Source of the DNA: Prostheceraeus crozeri
Lineage: Eukaryota > Platyhelminthes > Polycladida > Euryleptidae
Assembly (NCBI GenBank): GCA_907163375.1
Contig: CAJQUW010012522.1
Coordinates: 52,545 to 116,544 of the forward strand
Direction: 5' to 3'
Length of the DNA: 64,000 nucleotides
A model generated the notes under the pieces. The model made no database searches and had not been told where the DNA came from. It was given only the letters and a program-made list of their open reading frames with translations. Both the position numbers and the translations under genes were made by a program. How positions within the stretch are numbered: the stretch's first letter is position 1; each line of letters starts with the position of its first letter. This document shows, one piece after another, positions 54,367-64,000 of the stretch.

Positions 54367-54530
54367 GCAGTGACTGATCACTAGAGGGGCCCACTGATCA
54401 CTAGAGGGGCCACTTATCGTCAGAGGGGCCCCATTGATCGTCATAGGGGGCATACCGATTGTCAGAAGGGACCCACTGAACACTAGAGGGGGCCTACTGA
54501 TCGTCAGAAGGGGAAATATGGATAATATGA
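54367..54530. repeat. tandem array of about 23-bp units (ACTGATCACTAGAGGGGCCC)
   Basis: Some seven imperfect units of CACTGATCNNNAGAGGGGCC run from the right candidate end of the hAT-like element outward. Minisatellite. Confidence 0.8.
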
Positions 54531-55310
54531 ATTGTAATAACTTGTGATCAGAGGGGTCTTATATGCAACGCATCATGAAGATGCTGTCTTAAGAAGGGAT
54601 CAAGCGTTGCTTCATGAAGATGTCATTCCATCTTAGGAGCCCACGTACCTTACCCCATACCCCCCTACCCCTCCATTTTCATTGCATTTTCTGGTGAATA
54701 TCAGAAATGACCCAGATGGCTGTAAAAAAATCCGGAATTCCGGATAAATCCGGAAGATTCTCTTCCCTGTATCAGATGATCTCAAAACTTTTGGCTCTCT
54801 GATAGAAGATGATAGAACAAACCTCATTCTTAAATGGTCACAAAATTTCGTACTATGCGAGGATGACACCTCTAACTCGCAGTTGATCTGTGCCAATACT
54901 ACCGTGTAAGTTGTTATTCACTCACCGACTTACCTGTACACGTCACATTCGGCCGTTGTTTGCGGAGTAGCCAACAAAGAGCAACTGTCAACTTGCTGAT
55001 CTAGAAGACGGAAATGACTGTGGATGGATGGACGCGCGCATATGTTGGAAAGTAAAAAATGTCTCTTTGTGTCTCCCAGCGCGTCCACCGGATCGAATAC
55101 TTGAATGAAAATCTGTCTTTTGTCTTTGAGATGAGGAATACTCCGACACCTCCGGATTGAATTCCAAACTCCAAATCTCGATTGGCAAATCTCTGTCGTT
55201 CAGACGAACACGTGATGAACGGTTCTCCTTTTTTGTAGTCAGATTCCGACATCATAAACTCAGAGGCAGCGCAGTTCTATAAGTGAAATACCTTTTCTTT
55301 AATACAAGTC
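54531..55310. other. no recognised gene
   Basis: Intron-like sequence; minus-strand frames at 54633-54896 and 54988-55255 have no recognisable domain or splice context. Confidence 0.35.
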
Positions 55311-55329
55311 AGTAATGGATAAAAAGACG

Positions 55330-55660
55330 TTCCAGGACAACCATAAGAATTTTCAAAAATGGTATATTTAAAAACGACATAATTCATTAATTTGTACTTT
55401 TCAGGTTTTTAAGACCGATAAATACATTGAATTTAGACAGGACCAGGACACCATAAAAATCAAAAAAATAGTACTTTTAAAAACGACATAAATTTATTAA
55501 TCTTAAGTTCCCTTTTTCAGTTTTTAAGATCCTAATTCAGGAATTTAGTCTATTAAAAATGTAAGCCAATTCTTTTTCAAACAAATGGCATTTTAAAAAC
55601 GACTATAGAATTCATGAATTTTGACCCCTTTTTCAGGTTAGAAGACTTAATATATAATTC
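55330..55660. repeat. subterminal repeats of the second Polinton
   Basis: Three diverged AT-rich units with AAAACGACATAAATT...TTTTTCAGGTTTTTAAGA, and the terminal word CCAGGACA twice. They correspond to 23795-24284 in the first Polinton. Confidence 0.65.
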
Positions 55661-55689
55661 GGCTAAAGCAGAGGCGCTTGCTGATTTGG

Positions 55690-57080
55690 TGTTTTTCTTC
55701 CCACTTCCAATACTCAAAGACACATAATTCTCACTTACCTTAGTGTAAGAATGCAGATCTTTTGCTCACTCCGCTCTCACCTTGAAGATTTGCCGTGCGG
55801 AGGACTCCCCCCGAACGTACATTTCTTTCACGACGATGCTATTCTTTCCTTAGTGCAGGTATTGTCGATTTTATTCGCCCCCATACTCCGATAACTTCTA
55901 CTTGGTCCCGGTCACCTTCATTAATCAACATGGTCAGCCAGGTCAACGTTGATATTTAGTCTATTAAAGTTGATTTGAAGTTCAAATTGGGAGGTATTCA
56001 AGTCATTTTGATTTTATTTAGCCTTTCTGTATCTTTCTAGTTGTTTAATTTTATTGACGTGTATTATCTTGATGTAGGTACTTTAGCTTAGAAAGGTTCC
56101 GGAAGGTTACTTCAGGTCTGTTTCGCTGTTAAAAATAATCTCTTGTATACATGTTAAGATAACAGATAGTGGAGGAGGAACGGTTCTAGACTGGAAGGAA
56201 AACCAAAAATGGAAGGAACTCGAGAAATGGAATGAACGCAAGAATATATCCTTCGTTTATCTCAATTAAACTTTTTACGGGAGCATGCGGTGTCTTCTTT
56301 CTTCTTTCTCTCTCTCTTCGTTCCTGTCTGCTACAGGATATTGTATTCACTAATGACATGCATTCTTTAATACAATTTGCCTTGTCTTCAATGAGAATAG
56401 ATTCCCATATGCTTTTAAATAGAATGACTTGAACGTTCGTAATGAAAAAGACACCAACTATCGAGACCATGTCGACAGCTTTATCGACAAACATTCTGAC
56501 AGTCGGCGCGAAGTTGTGTGTATTTTTCCAATTCAAAAGCAATGTCGCTATGACTGTTGTTATGGAGGAAAACCCAAAAATGAATGAGCAATGCTCATAT
56601 CATTTCTCTTCTCTCTCATATGTCTATTAGGTGTATCGATTGTGTATTTTTGTTCTTGTTGGCTTTTTGCGTCATAGTTGTGAAGTGAGATTTTCACCAA
56701 CTCAGCTCATTGTTTTTATGCGCTTTATAAATTTGTTTCTGTGATTTCCTTCACCCCTATCAGCTGGACACAATTTTAGCAGCTGCTACACGCTAAATTC
56801 TTTGAGAATTGTTTTGAAAATTAGATTTTATTGTCCATTTAAAATGAGAAACATTAGAGGACATTTTCTAAAAATATACTGGACAAACATAAGAACCAAT
56901 ACTATAAATAAATTCTCGATTTAAATGAGATTGCTAAGCTAATTGGAATAAGAATTTTCACAATTATGGATGAGTATATTGAATTACTATTGATAAAATA
57001 TGTGGCGAAACACATTGTACTTTACTAATGGCAAATGCAACAATGTAACGTTTTAAATTTAAGATTAAATTAAAATCATT
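55690..57080. other. part of the second Polinton without recognised gene
   Basis: This stretch has no clear counterpart in the first copy, where the unknown 153-residue and membrane-protein genes lie. A 118-codon minus frame at 56186-56542 is hydrophobic in part, but its family is not recognised. It may be a different accessory gene set or foreign sequence. Confidence 0.4.
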
Positions 57081-57330
57081 GTCAAAATTTGAATAAGTAG
57101 TAAAGTTAATGACATCATTAGAGACCAGTTTTTAAATCAATAAAAATCAGCAAAAAAATAAAAAAACAACAACCCCCTTCTGACCAAGTATATTGCCAGA
57201 AAGTGCATCATTATATAAAATGTTTTAAATCAATAACACCCCTTCTGACTAAGTAGTAAGAAGACATCATTAGGAGAACATTTTAAATCAATCCCCCCTC
57301 ATGACTGTTTCATAGTGGCTCCCTTAAGAA
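57080..57330 (+). promoter_or_regulatory. tandem copies of the protease upstream motif
   Basis: Three to four roughly 65-bp units with GACATCATTA, TTTTAAATCAAT and CCCCTTCTGAC stand immediately before the protease start. The first Polinton has one such unit (21820-21900). Confidence 0.45.
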
Positions 57331-57349
57331 ATTTTTTTATTATAATACA

Positions 57350-57870
57350 ATGAGCAACATAAATGATTTTTTGAAATTATATGCGAACACAGACAACAAC
57401 GAATTTCGATTTAAATAAGATTTTTCTAATCAATTGGGAATAAAGAATTGATTTCACATATTGATGAGGATGAATTACAATTCTAAAAAATAGGCCAACA
57501 GGAACCTTCAGTTCCCGGAATAAAGTTCCATCAATAGATTGAAATTTCATAGACGAATCTTCACACTTCAGACCAAAACGGCGTACATTGGTCAGCAGGC
57601 CGTAAATAAATCATCAGGGCAAAACTATTATTTTGATCGTACTGAGAATCTATTGTTCGATTCATACGGTTTGCGCCCTACAAATGAAGTAAAAGAATTA
57701 CTTGGAACCGGAACATACAATTACGTTGTTCAAATCAAAGACACCGGGAGCACAACTTATTGTGGAGACAATTATGTTTATAAATTTTATGTACAAATTA
57801 CAAAACGGAATAGTACCATTTCTAGATATTATGTTAGAGTTAAACAATCTATAACTCCCAAGCGAAGCTA
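57350..57870 (+). pseudogene. adenain-like protease of the second Polinton, broken
   Basis: The start reads MSNINDFLKLYAN. Later parts show YYFDRTENLLFDSYGLRPTN and TGSTTYCGDNYVYKFY, the counterparts of the acidic and Gln/Cys regions of the protease at 21363-21788. The copy is broken in several places. Confidence 0.7.
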
Positions 57871-57885
57871 AGCTATAAGCGCCAC

Positions 57886-58700
57886 CTAAAGGTAAAGCTC
57901 TGTTTTCTGTAATTCATTTTGATAAAAACGACCTCTGATATCCTCATTATCTAAATCTTTAATTTCATAAGTAATCGGATAAGTTTTATTTATTTTGCAA
58001 ACTTCAAATATTTCTTTAGTCCAATTGCCAACAAACCCTTTTTGCAAATTTATTCTTATATTTAAATATTCTAACTCTATCTCCAATTTTAAATTTCGGC
58101 TTAAGTTTCTGCAAATTCGGATTACTCTCATTCAAATTATTATTCTCGAATATTTTCTTTCGTATCAAATCAGGGTCGTCAGAAGCATTCTTTGGGGTTT
58201 CTTCAATACCTGAATGAACTTTATTATTGTACTGCTCTACAATTCCTGGTAATATTTTTAACCATTTCTGATTTCTTTGCTCAGTAAATTTCTTGAATAA
58301 TTTATTTTTCAACGTCCGATTGAATCTTTCTATCACTATAGCTTTTCCTGCGTTTTCAGTTGAATAAACAGTTTCAAATAGTGGCTAAAAATAACGTTTT
58401 TCGGTTATAAAATTCCGACCTCTTTATTCAACAAACAATTTCCATGGCGTTCTATTACTTTCTTTAAAGATTTCTTCAAACGCATATTTAACTGAAAGAC
58501 CACTTTTATTTTTTTTAAAGGCTGTACCTAAAGCATAGTCGTGTAATATAAATCTATAACGGTCAATGCGTATTTGTAGTCCCTTTCATTCGGCATATGA
58601 ATAAGATCAGCAATAATCAGCACATCCAAATATTCATCTTTATTAAAATACTTTTACTTTTAAGTTATAATAATTATAGCTTGCCTATATTCTTTATGAA
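57886..58700 (-). pseudogene. integrase of the second Polinton, broken
   Basis: The minus strand shows IERFNRTLKNKLFKKFTEQR, LPGIVEQYNNKVHSGIEET and the C-terminal KFKIGDRVRIFKYKNKFAK, all with close counterparts in the first integrase. The core further right (58430-58700) is decayed. The same DDE family; convergent with the protease as in the first copy. Confidence 0.8.
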
Positions 58701-58739
58701 TTGTTCAGATGCATAAACGTCTGAAGTTATGATTCTTCA

Positions 58740-61700
58740 TTTCAACTCTGAAGCCCGAATAATAATTTTAGCTTGTAAAGCTTTCTTAAAAATCAAACAA
58801 TCTTTCAATTCTTTTTTTTCTCTAAATGGTAGGATTCTGCAATACTACTAATAGTTCTTGAATCATCTTCTTATCACTGCATGACGAGAACTTAAATCTT
58901 TGATTTCTCGATTGTAAGCTAAATTCATGCCTGTAAGTCTGCGGCGCATCTACTCTATTTATTGGTTCTTCACCTGTTTCGTATGTATTATTCTCATCTA
59001 GTGCTTATATTCTAATACGAGTTTCCTGGACCAGTATGATGATGACCTAGGAAGATGTTTTTCTGTTCGAATATTTACGTCCAAATAATCCAGGAAAAGG
59101 TTTTCTAATGTTTTTTGTATATTCACCTCACCAATATGCTAAACTTTGACAGTTTGTCGTCCGTTTTTTAAATTTTTGTTTATTATAGAGAATTTAGATA
59201 AATCTACAATTAGCAATTTTTAATTTATCATTAAATTTTCTGAATTTGTGGAATTTGCGAAGTGGGATTCCATGTTTTTTAAAGATTAAAATAACTTTTA
59301 CAAGATAAAATAAAAGTTTTACCGAAATGAACCAAAGTTTCATGAGGATTATTACCTTTTATCATACTAGACTTAGATATATTCCAGAACCATCTTAGTT
59401 TCTTTAATTTCAATTTAATCCATCAACATTGTGGAGAATATTTTTAAGAACTCGTTTTCCTTCATCAACTAATTAGTTAATTTACTAATAAAATTATCTA
59501 CAATTAACTTCCTTTTCCTTCGGCGAAGCCCGAGTGGAAGACATCCTCCGATGTCCCTTCACCCCTAGCAACTTGTCTCTAACTCTCTTTATGACGTTAT
59601 TTTCGTTCTTCTAATCTGCCTTCTCTGATTTATTTTTATTTACTGCTTGGACAATACCACTGTCCCACCTGCAACACTTCCAGCTGCTGCTATGCCAGCT
59701 CGTATTATTAGTGGGAAATTAATGGAGAATACCGCCATTCTTTTCTTCTTGTAATTGAATATATCTCTATCATATGGTTTACTTATTGTATATCACTTTT
59801 TTTTTGAATCGTAATAGTTTTAGGGGTATGTTTTGTGCAACTAAGTATTACGTAATTTTAATTCAACATTTTTATTATTAATATTACTTTTCGCTTTGCG
59901 ACATTTTTTAATAATAAATTTTTAAGTTAAGAATTTAAAGTTAATCGAGGCGAAACATGTTAATTGGGGATCTATTCGTCAGTTATGAAAATATTTTTAG
60001 TTAAGAAGTTTTTAAAGGTGGATTTAACAAAAATTTTAATGCTATTCTAGTTATGAAAAAAATTTTAATTAACCTATCCTAACCATCTTTCCATTAAGAA
60101 TTTCAATAAATATGTGTGCTATCTTCTAGCAATAAACCATAACCTGCCATCAATGAAGTTGTGGAATCTTTTTTTTTCAATATATTAATTGGTTAGCATC
60201 ACATCCAGTTTTTAATAATATCCTTAGATTGTCACTAAATCGAAACTGAAAAATTGGATATAAATGTCTCCAATCTCCAGGAGTTAATTGTGGTTCAAAC
60301 TCCAAATTCTATACAAAGATTTCGATAAAGAATCCATATCCTTCCATAAATTGATTATTGGTATCATCGAATCTTAATGGATCAATTGGATATCGAGTTT
60401 GATTTAATGAAACTTGTAACCTTCGAATTGTATTAATATGAAAAATATTATTGTTCTTATCAAAACTTGGGAGAATTATTTCTTTGAAATGTTAGTAATA
60501 AATATCTTGGAGTATTCGCAGTTCTAGTAAAATGCCAGTTAAATCTTTGTTCGGAAAAAGTTACTGAACTAGCAGTTCTCTTTAGAAAATTAACTGGAAT
60601 TGGTTTGTTAGTATTTAATCTTTTTTTGCAATAGCTGTTTCAACCTCTAAACTAGGAGTAATATCTGCTTAATCCACCATTCAATTCTATTCAATAACAA
60701 ACCCACAAAAACCAACAAAAACAAAAAGATAAAAATTTAAATAAGCTTTTTTCCTAGTCTACCAAAAAAAGATTAATTCATTATTTTTTGCTGTACGATG
60801 AAATTATTAATTAAAATTTTAATTGATATGATATTTTATCATAATCTAAATAACCGAATAATGGTAGACAATGGACCATATTTACTGTCTGTTTACTTTT
60901 TTTGTTAAAATTCACGTCTTTATTTATATGCTTCATTAATTTTGTTTTTATTTATAAATGTTTTGCAATCATTTTTCTACATCTTTCGCATTCCTGCTGC
61001 ACTGTTCCAGCGTGATTTAAATTCCATCAATAATTATACCATCATTAGTATCAGGAAACCAACCTTCGTAATTTCATATGCTTTTTATTATTTCACCAAT
61101 TGGTTATAAATCTAAGCATTGTATCATTTACACCTGGAGAATCACTTATTGTTTCTATATTTTGAGTTTGCAACCAATCCTAAAACGCATTTGTGTATAA
61201 TAATTTTTGGAAAAAATATTATTCTCTAGTGTAATATTATCGGTATCTGGTAATGGTGTTGTAAAATGAAGCATCACTATATAAAGAATATTCGCAGTTG
61301 CAAAAATGAATCAAGGTAAATATAAATAACTCTGGCTGATTATCAACTTCAAAGATTAAATTCTCCTCCAGGTGTTTACTCTACTGGAAGATCCGGATTC
61401 ATAGCAATTCTTATATAGTCCATTCTTTTTTTGATTGGGGGTAACTGGTGAACCAGGGGAGCATCTAATCTAAATTTATTTTCGATAAAGCGAAGACATT
61501 TTTTATTAAGAAAATAATTTGACTTTTGTGTTTTTCTCACAGATAGAAAAAAAATATTTTATTAAATATAATTTTAGAATTTTACTAAATATAATTTAGA
61601 ATTTTTACTAAATATAATTTTAGAATTTTGCTAGACCAGCTCCGCTACAGTTTTGCCTGGTTAGACAGAAGGTTTGCTGCTCACAGCACAAAGCGCCATT

Positions 61701-62200
61701 ACCTCTTATTTCATCATTGTTTTTTCATTATGTTTTTCTTATCAGAACGGAGCTCCGCTTCCTAATCAAGGTTTCCCCAACAGCTATGTTAGCAATTTTT
61801 GTTTTTTGTTCATCTGAAAGTTTTTTTAATTTTTTAGTTATCTTCAGAATCATTCTTGAGTTTACGAATAGCTTCGAGTTGTTTTAATTCGTTGGTGATT
61901 TAACAGCATTTGATATTCACAGCTGTACACCTATATGCAGCTGCTCTCTTTTTTGGCAGCAGATGTAATCAAATCCTTATTATTTTTAATTAAGTTCACG
62001 ATACTACCAATACCAAAAAGATGCATCCCCTCTTTTGAACGGTTTTCTCTATATCATAATGATGAAAAACAGATTCCATCGACGTGTGTCAGGAAAATTG
62101 TTTTTTTGATTGAAGCAAATGGGTTTAAGATTTTTATAAATATAGGCATTTTTTAGGAATAAAATGACCTTTTGGAAAAATATAATATACGGGCGAAGCC
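58740..62200 (-). pseudogene. decayed virion-gene block of the second Polinton
   Basis: Minus-strand DNA similarity to the first copy identifies, in mirrored order, a PLA2-like remnant (about 58890-59130), a pX-like remnant (about 59440-59790), a major capsid remnant (about 60180-61420) and a pVI-like remnant (about 61770-62100). All are heavily broken. The word CGGGCGAAGCC...GAAGACA..ATCCGATGTC occurs at about 59520 and 62190, a family-specific intergenic repeat in this copy. Confidence 0.7.
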
Positions 62201-62489
62201 TGAAGACAGCATCCGATGTCCATAATAAAAAAAAATGTTTATTTTTTGTTCTTAACTTTTGCAGATTGCGTTTTTGTTTAACTTTATCAAACGCAACCTG
62301 CATTCAATCATTCTTTTTATTCTATGATTTTCTTTCATAATATTTCTTTCTTTTATTAGCTCTTCTAATTGTTTAATTCTTTTAAAATTATTAGCTCTAA
62401 TTTTATCCATTTTTAAAATTATATACTTTTATATTTTAATTTTTTTAAAAAAAATTTTATTTATACTTTTTTTATTTTTAAAATTATAT

Positions 62490-62921
62490 TTATATTTTTG
62501 TATTTTTTAAATTATGTAATAATAAAATGACTGCAGATTTTAAATTTAAAGAAAGTAATATTAAAATTTTTGATTGTTCTGAAATCTTTTTAAAAAGTTT
62601 TGCTATATCTGCTTCTAGCTCTCTATCCTTTTTATCAAGTTTTAATAATTTTTCGTTTAATGATTTATCATTAAGTTTAAGCAACTTTAATTCATTCATC
62701 AGTGGAACCAAAACATCGTTTATATATTTTTCTTTTAAGTCATTGATTTGTGTATCAACATATTGTTTATTTGTTAACTCTGTATTTTGTTGTGGAAGAA
62801 TAGAAAGATGCAATGGACCAGATAAAACGTCTCCAGTTTTCATGATATAATTTTCTATCTCTATTTCTAATTCACGATTATTCGGGATATATGCACCTCC
62901 ACCAACATTTGGTAACATCAT
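62490..62921 (-). CDS. fibre-like protein of the second Polinton
   Basis: An open frame starting MMLPNVGGGAYIPNNREL (the preceding in-frame Met codons lie upstream of the A-rich start context and are unlikely starts). It contains KTGDVLSGPLHLSILPQQ and ELTNKQYVDTQI, followed by a heptad-type helix (LLKLDKKDRELEADIAKL). It is nearly identical to the N-terminal part of the gene at 16397 in the first copy. The LSGPL...NKQYVD motif resembles phage tail-fibre shafts. The later coiled-coil part seen in the first copy is not recognised here. Confidence 0.6.
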   Translation of the reverse strand: MMLPNVGGGAYIPNNRELEIEIENYIMKTGDVLSGPLHLSILPQQNTELTNKQYVDTQINDLKEKYINDVLVPLMNELKLLKLNDKSLNEKLLKLDKKDRELEADIAKLFKKISEQSKILILLSLNLKSAVILLLHNLKNTKI

Positions 62922-62958
62922 TTTTAAACAATAAAAATAAAATTTTTTCTGATTATAA

Positions 62959-63083
62959 AAAATACATAAATTATAAAAATACATAAATTATAAAAATACA
63001 TAAATTATAAAAATACATAAATTATAAAAATACATAAATTATAAAAATACATAAATTATAAAAATACATAAATTATAAAAAAT
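62959..63083. repeat. 17-bp tandem repeat, seven copies
   Basis: CATAAATTATAAAAATA repeats at exact 17-bp spacing from 62965 to about 63083, filling the gap between two divergent genes. It could be promoter sequence or an origin-like iteron array. Confidence 0.9.
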
Positions 63084-63107
63084 AAAATTTTTCCTAATAA
63101 AAAAAAA

Positions 63108-63878
63108 ATGGAAATGACTCAAATTTGTCAAGTTTGCAATATGCGTTTTTTAAATCAAACACTATTATATTCTCATATGAAAAACACACCATGTGGTATG
63201 CATATGAATCAATTACAACCTAATAATAGTATTCAACCTAATAATAGTATTCAGAATAATATTCAACCTAATAATAGTATTCAGTATAATAATATTCAAT
63301 CAGAGCAACCATTACAAAGATTAAAGCATTTATTTATTTCAGATAAAGAACAAAATCTTTATACTGCTAGAATAAATACACCTAGGCAAAATACTGCTAG
63401 AATAAATACACCTAGGCAAAATACTGCTAGAATAAATACACCTAGGCAAAATACACCTAGGCAAAATAATAATAATTATTTAGCACAAAATAATAATGTA
63501 GCACAAAATAATCCTTTTGTTCAAAATAATAATGTAGCACAAAATAATTATATTGATAAAAATCAATTTGTTGAAAGTAATAACAAAAAAATATGTTCCG
63601 GATGTAATAAAAATATAACATCAAAAAATTTTGCACGTCATTTAAAATTATGCGAACAAACAGAAGAGGTTAAAAAAGAAAAAAAAGATAAATTAAAAGA
63701 TCAGTTATGTCGTAATTGTAATAAATATTTTACAAATCAAGGAATTACTAATCATTATAATTCTTGTATAAGTTCTACAAGACAATGTACAAGTTGTCAA
63801 ATTACTAAACCTAAGACAGAGTTTTATGATAGTAAATATCAGTGTAAGGATTGTTTAAAAGAAAAAGTTAAATGTTGA
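63108..63878 (+). CDS. zinc-finger, Asn-rich protein of the second Polinton
   Basis: An open 256-codon frame starts in the context AAAAAAAAATGG. Cys-rich units: CQVCNMRFLNQTLLYSHMKN, CSGCNKNITSKNFARHLKLC, CRNCNKYFTNQGITNHYNSC, then CTSCQITKPKTEFYDSKYQC with KDC. The first three are C2HC-like fingers; the last resembles the Cys-pair module often found next to HNH nucleases. Between them lie Asn-rich sequence and a 10-residue repeat (TARINTPRQN, three copies). Similar Cys/His and Asn-rich coding continues to the window edge. It occupies the place of the 436-residue gene of the first Polinton, next to the polymerase side. DNA binding is inferred; no closer function is recognised. Confidence 0.6.
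   Translation: MEMTQICQVCNMRFLNQTLLYSHMKNTPCGMHMNQLQPNNSIQPNNSIQNNIQPNNSIQYNNIQSEQPLQRLKHLFISDKEQNLYTARINTPRQNTARINTPRQNTARINTPRQNTPRQNNNNYLAQNNNVAQNNPFVQNNNVAQNNYIDKNQFVESNNKKICSGCNKNITSKNFARHLKLCEQTEEVKKEKKDKLKDQLCRNCNKYFTNQGITNHYNSCISSTRQCTSCQITKPKTEFYDSKYQCKDCLKEKVKC
63360..63470 (+). repeat. in-frame 30-bp tandem repeat
   Basis: ACTGCTAGAATAAATACACC plus TAGGCAAAAT repeats three times and partially once more, encoding TARINTPRQN units. Confidence 0.9.
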
Positions 63879-64000
63879 GGTTGTCAAAAAATTTTATTAA
63901 AGATAAATTTTCAGCGACATGTAACACTATGTCCAAAACTTAATCAAAATAATAATCAACATAATAATAATTTATGTCAAAATAATAATTTATGTCAAAA

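Larger units (their letters stand above)
51528..54374 (-). mobile_element. possible hAT-like element around the transposase-like gene
   Basis: CACTGGCAGCGTTTCCAAAG at 51528 and its near reverse complement CTTTTGGAAACGCAGTG ending at 54374 are candidate inverted ends, and CGCGCAG words lie just inside both. The flanking octamers do not match, so there is no duplication support. The enclosed gene is of hAT type, which is consistent. Confidence 0.4.
55311..64000. mobile_element. second Polinton, opposite orientation, truncated by the window edge
   Basis: It begins AGTAATGGATAAAAAGACG, close to the terminal repeat of the first Polinton, followed by GTTCCAGGACA and the same AT-rich subterminal units. 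The preceding six bases CAAGTC would be the target duplication, but the other end is beyond 64000. Gene order mirrors the first copy: protease (+), integrase (-), decayed virion genes (-), fibre-like gene (-), then a plus-strand zinc-finger gene. The virion block is much more decayed than in the first copy (many breaks), while the fibre-like and zinc-finger genes look open. It is the same family but a separate, probably older insertion. Confidence 0.88.

Noticed and set aside
56186-56542. 118-codon frame in the second Polinton as a viral gene
   Set aside because: No counterpart in the first copy and overlapping frames on the other strand; cannot be supported.
62959-63083. CRISPR array
   Set aside because: The repeats are contiguous 17-bp units without spacers, in an animal genome.

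Overview
This is a repeat-dominated, intron-like stretch of an animal genome. No prokaryotic signals, rRNA genes or CRISPR arrays are visible. The lineage is inferred only loosely as an aquatic invertebrate, because CR1/L2-type LINEs, an R2-like LINE, hAT, pogo and Tc1 DNA transposons and two Polintons sit together around exons of an immunoglobulin-superfamily gene. Recognisable host coding sequence is confined to short minus-strand exons near 0.4-1.2 kb and 40.2-41.0 kb. Their splice phases are compatible, so they may belong to one long minus-strand gene whose introns hold almost everything else.

Region 1 (1474-24709) is a Russian doll. A small hAT-like element with CAGGGTTGG ends carries a 7.1 kb pogo-like transposon (1836-8931). 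The pogo transposase gene is itself split by a 3.9 kb element (4388-8289) with GACGTC-rich inverted ends. The same hAT also carries a 14.8 kb Polinton (9516-24284) with AG...CT termini and a perfect 6-bp target duplication. The Polinton holds a packaging ATPase, a protein-primed type DNA polymerase B, an unidentified 436-residue protein, a fibre-like/coiled-coil gene, a pVI-like and a pX-like protein, a jelly-roll major capsid protein, a phospholipase A2-like segment, an integrase, an adenain-like protease and two unidentified small genes. It is much more AT-rich than its surroundings. Several genes are broken, while the capsid, pX-like and protease genes look whole.

Region 2 (about 24.7-51 kb) is host intron filled with LINEs: a CR1/L2-like copy (26.3-28.3 kb), a restriction-like-endonuclease LINE (29.2-32.0 kb), a second CR1/L2-like copy (41.4-47.4 kb) split by a 3.2 kb ZMYM-type hAT with an exact 8-bp duplication, and a degraded third LINE (47.7-49.3 kb). 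A long foldback (32.85-33.3 kb), a MITE (36.6 kb) and tandem repeats are also present.

Region 3 (51.5-54.4 kb) has a two-exon hAT-type transposase-like gene with open exons and good splice sites. Region 4 (55311 to the end of the window) is a second Polinton of the same family in the opposite orientation. Its late-gene block is heavily decayed. Where the first copy has the 436-residue gene, this one has a zinc-finger/Asn-rich gene that runs out of the window.

The most interesting signals are in the Polinton pair: short hairpins at the ends of several genes, a repeated A-rich sequence at gene starts, iterated terminal motifs, an adenovirus pX-like protein, a tail-fibre-like motif and a parvovirus-type PLA2 signature.
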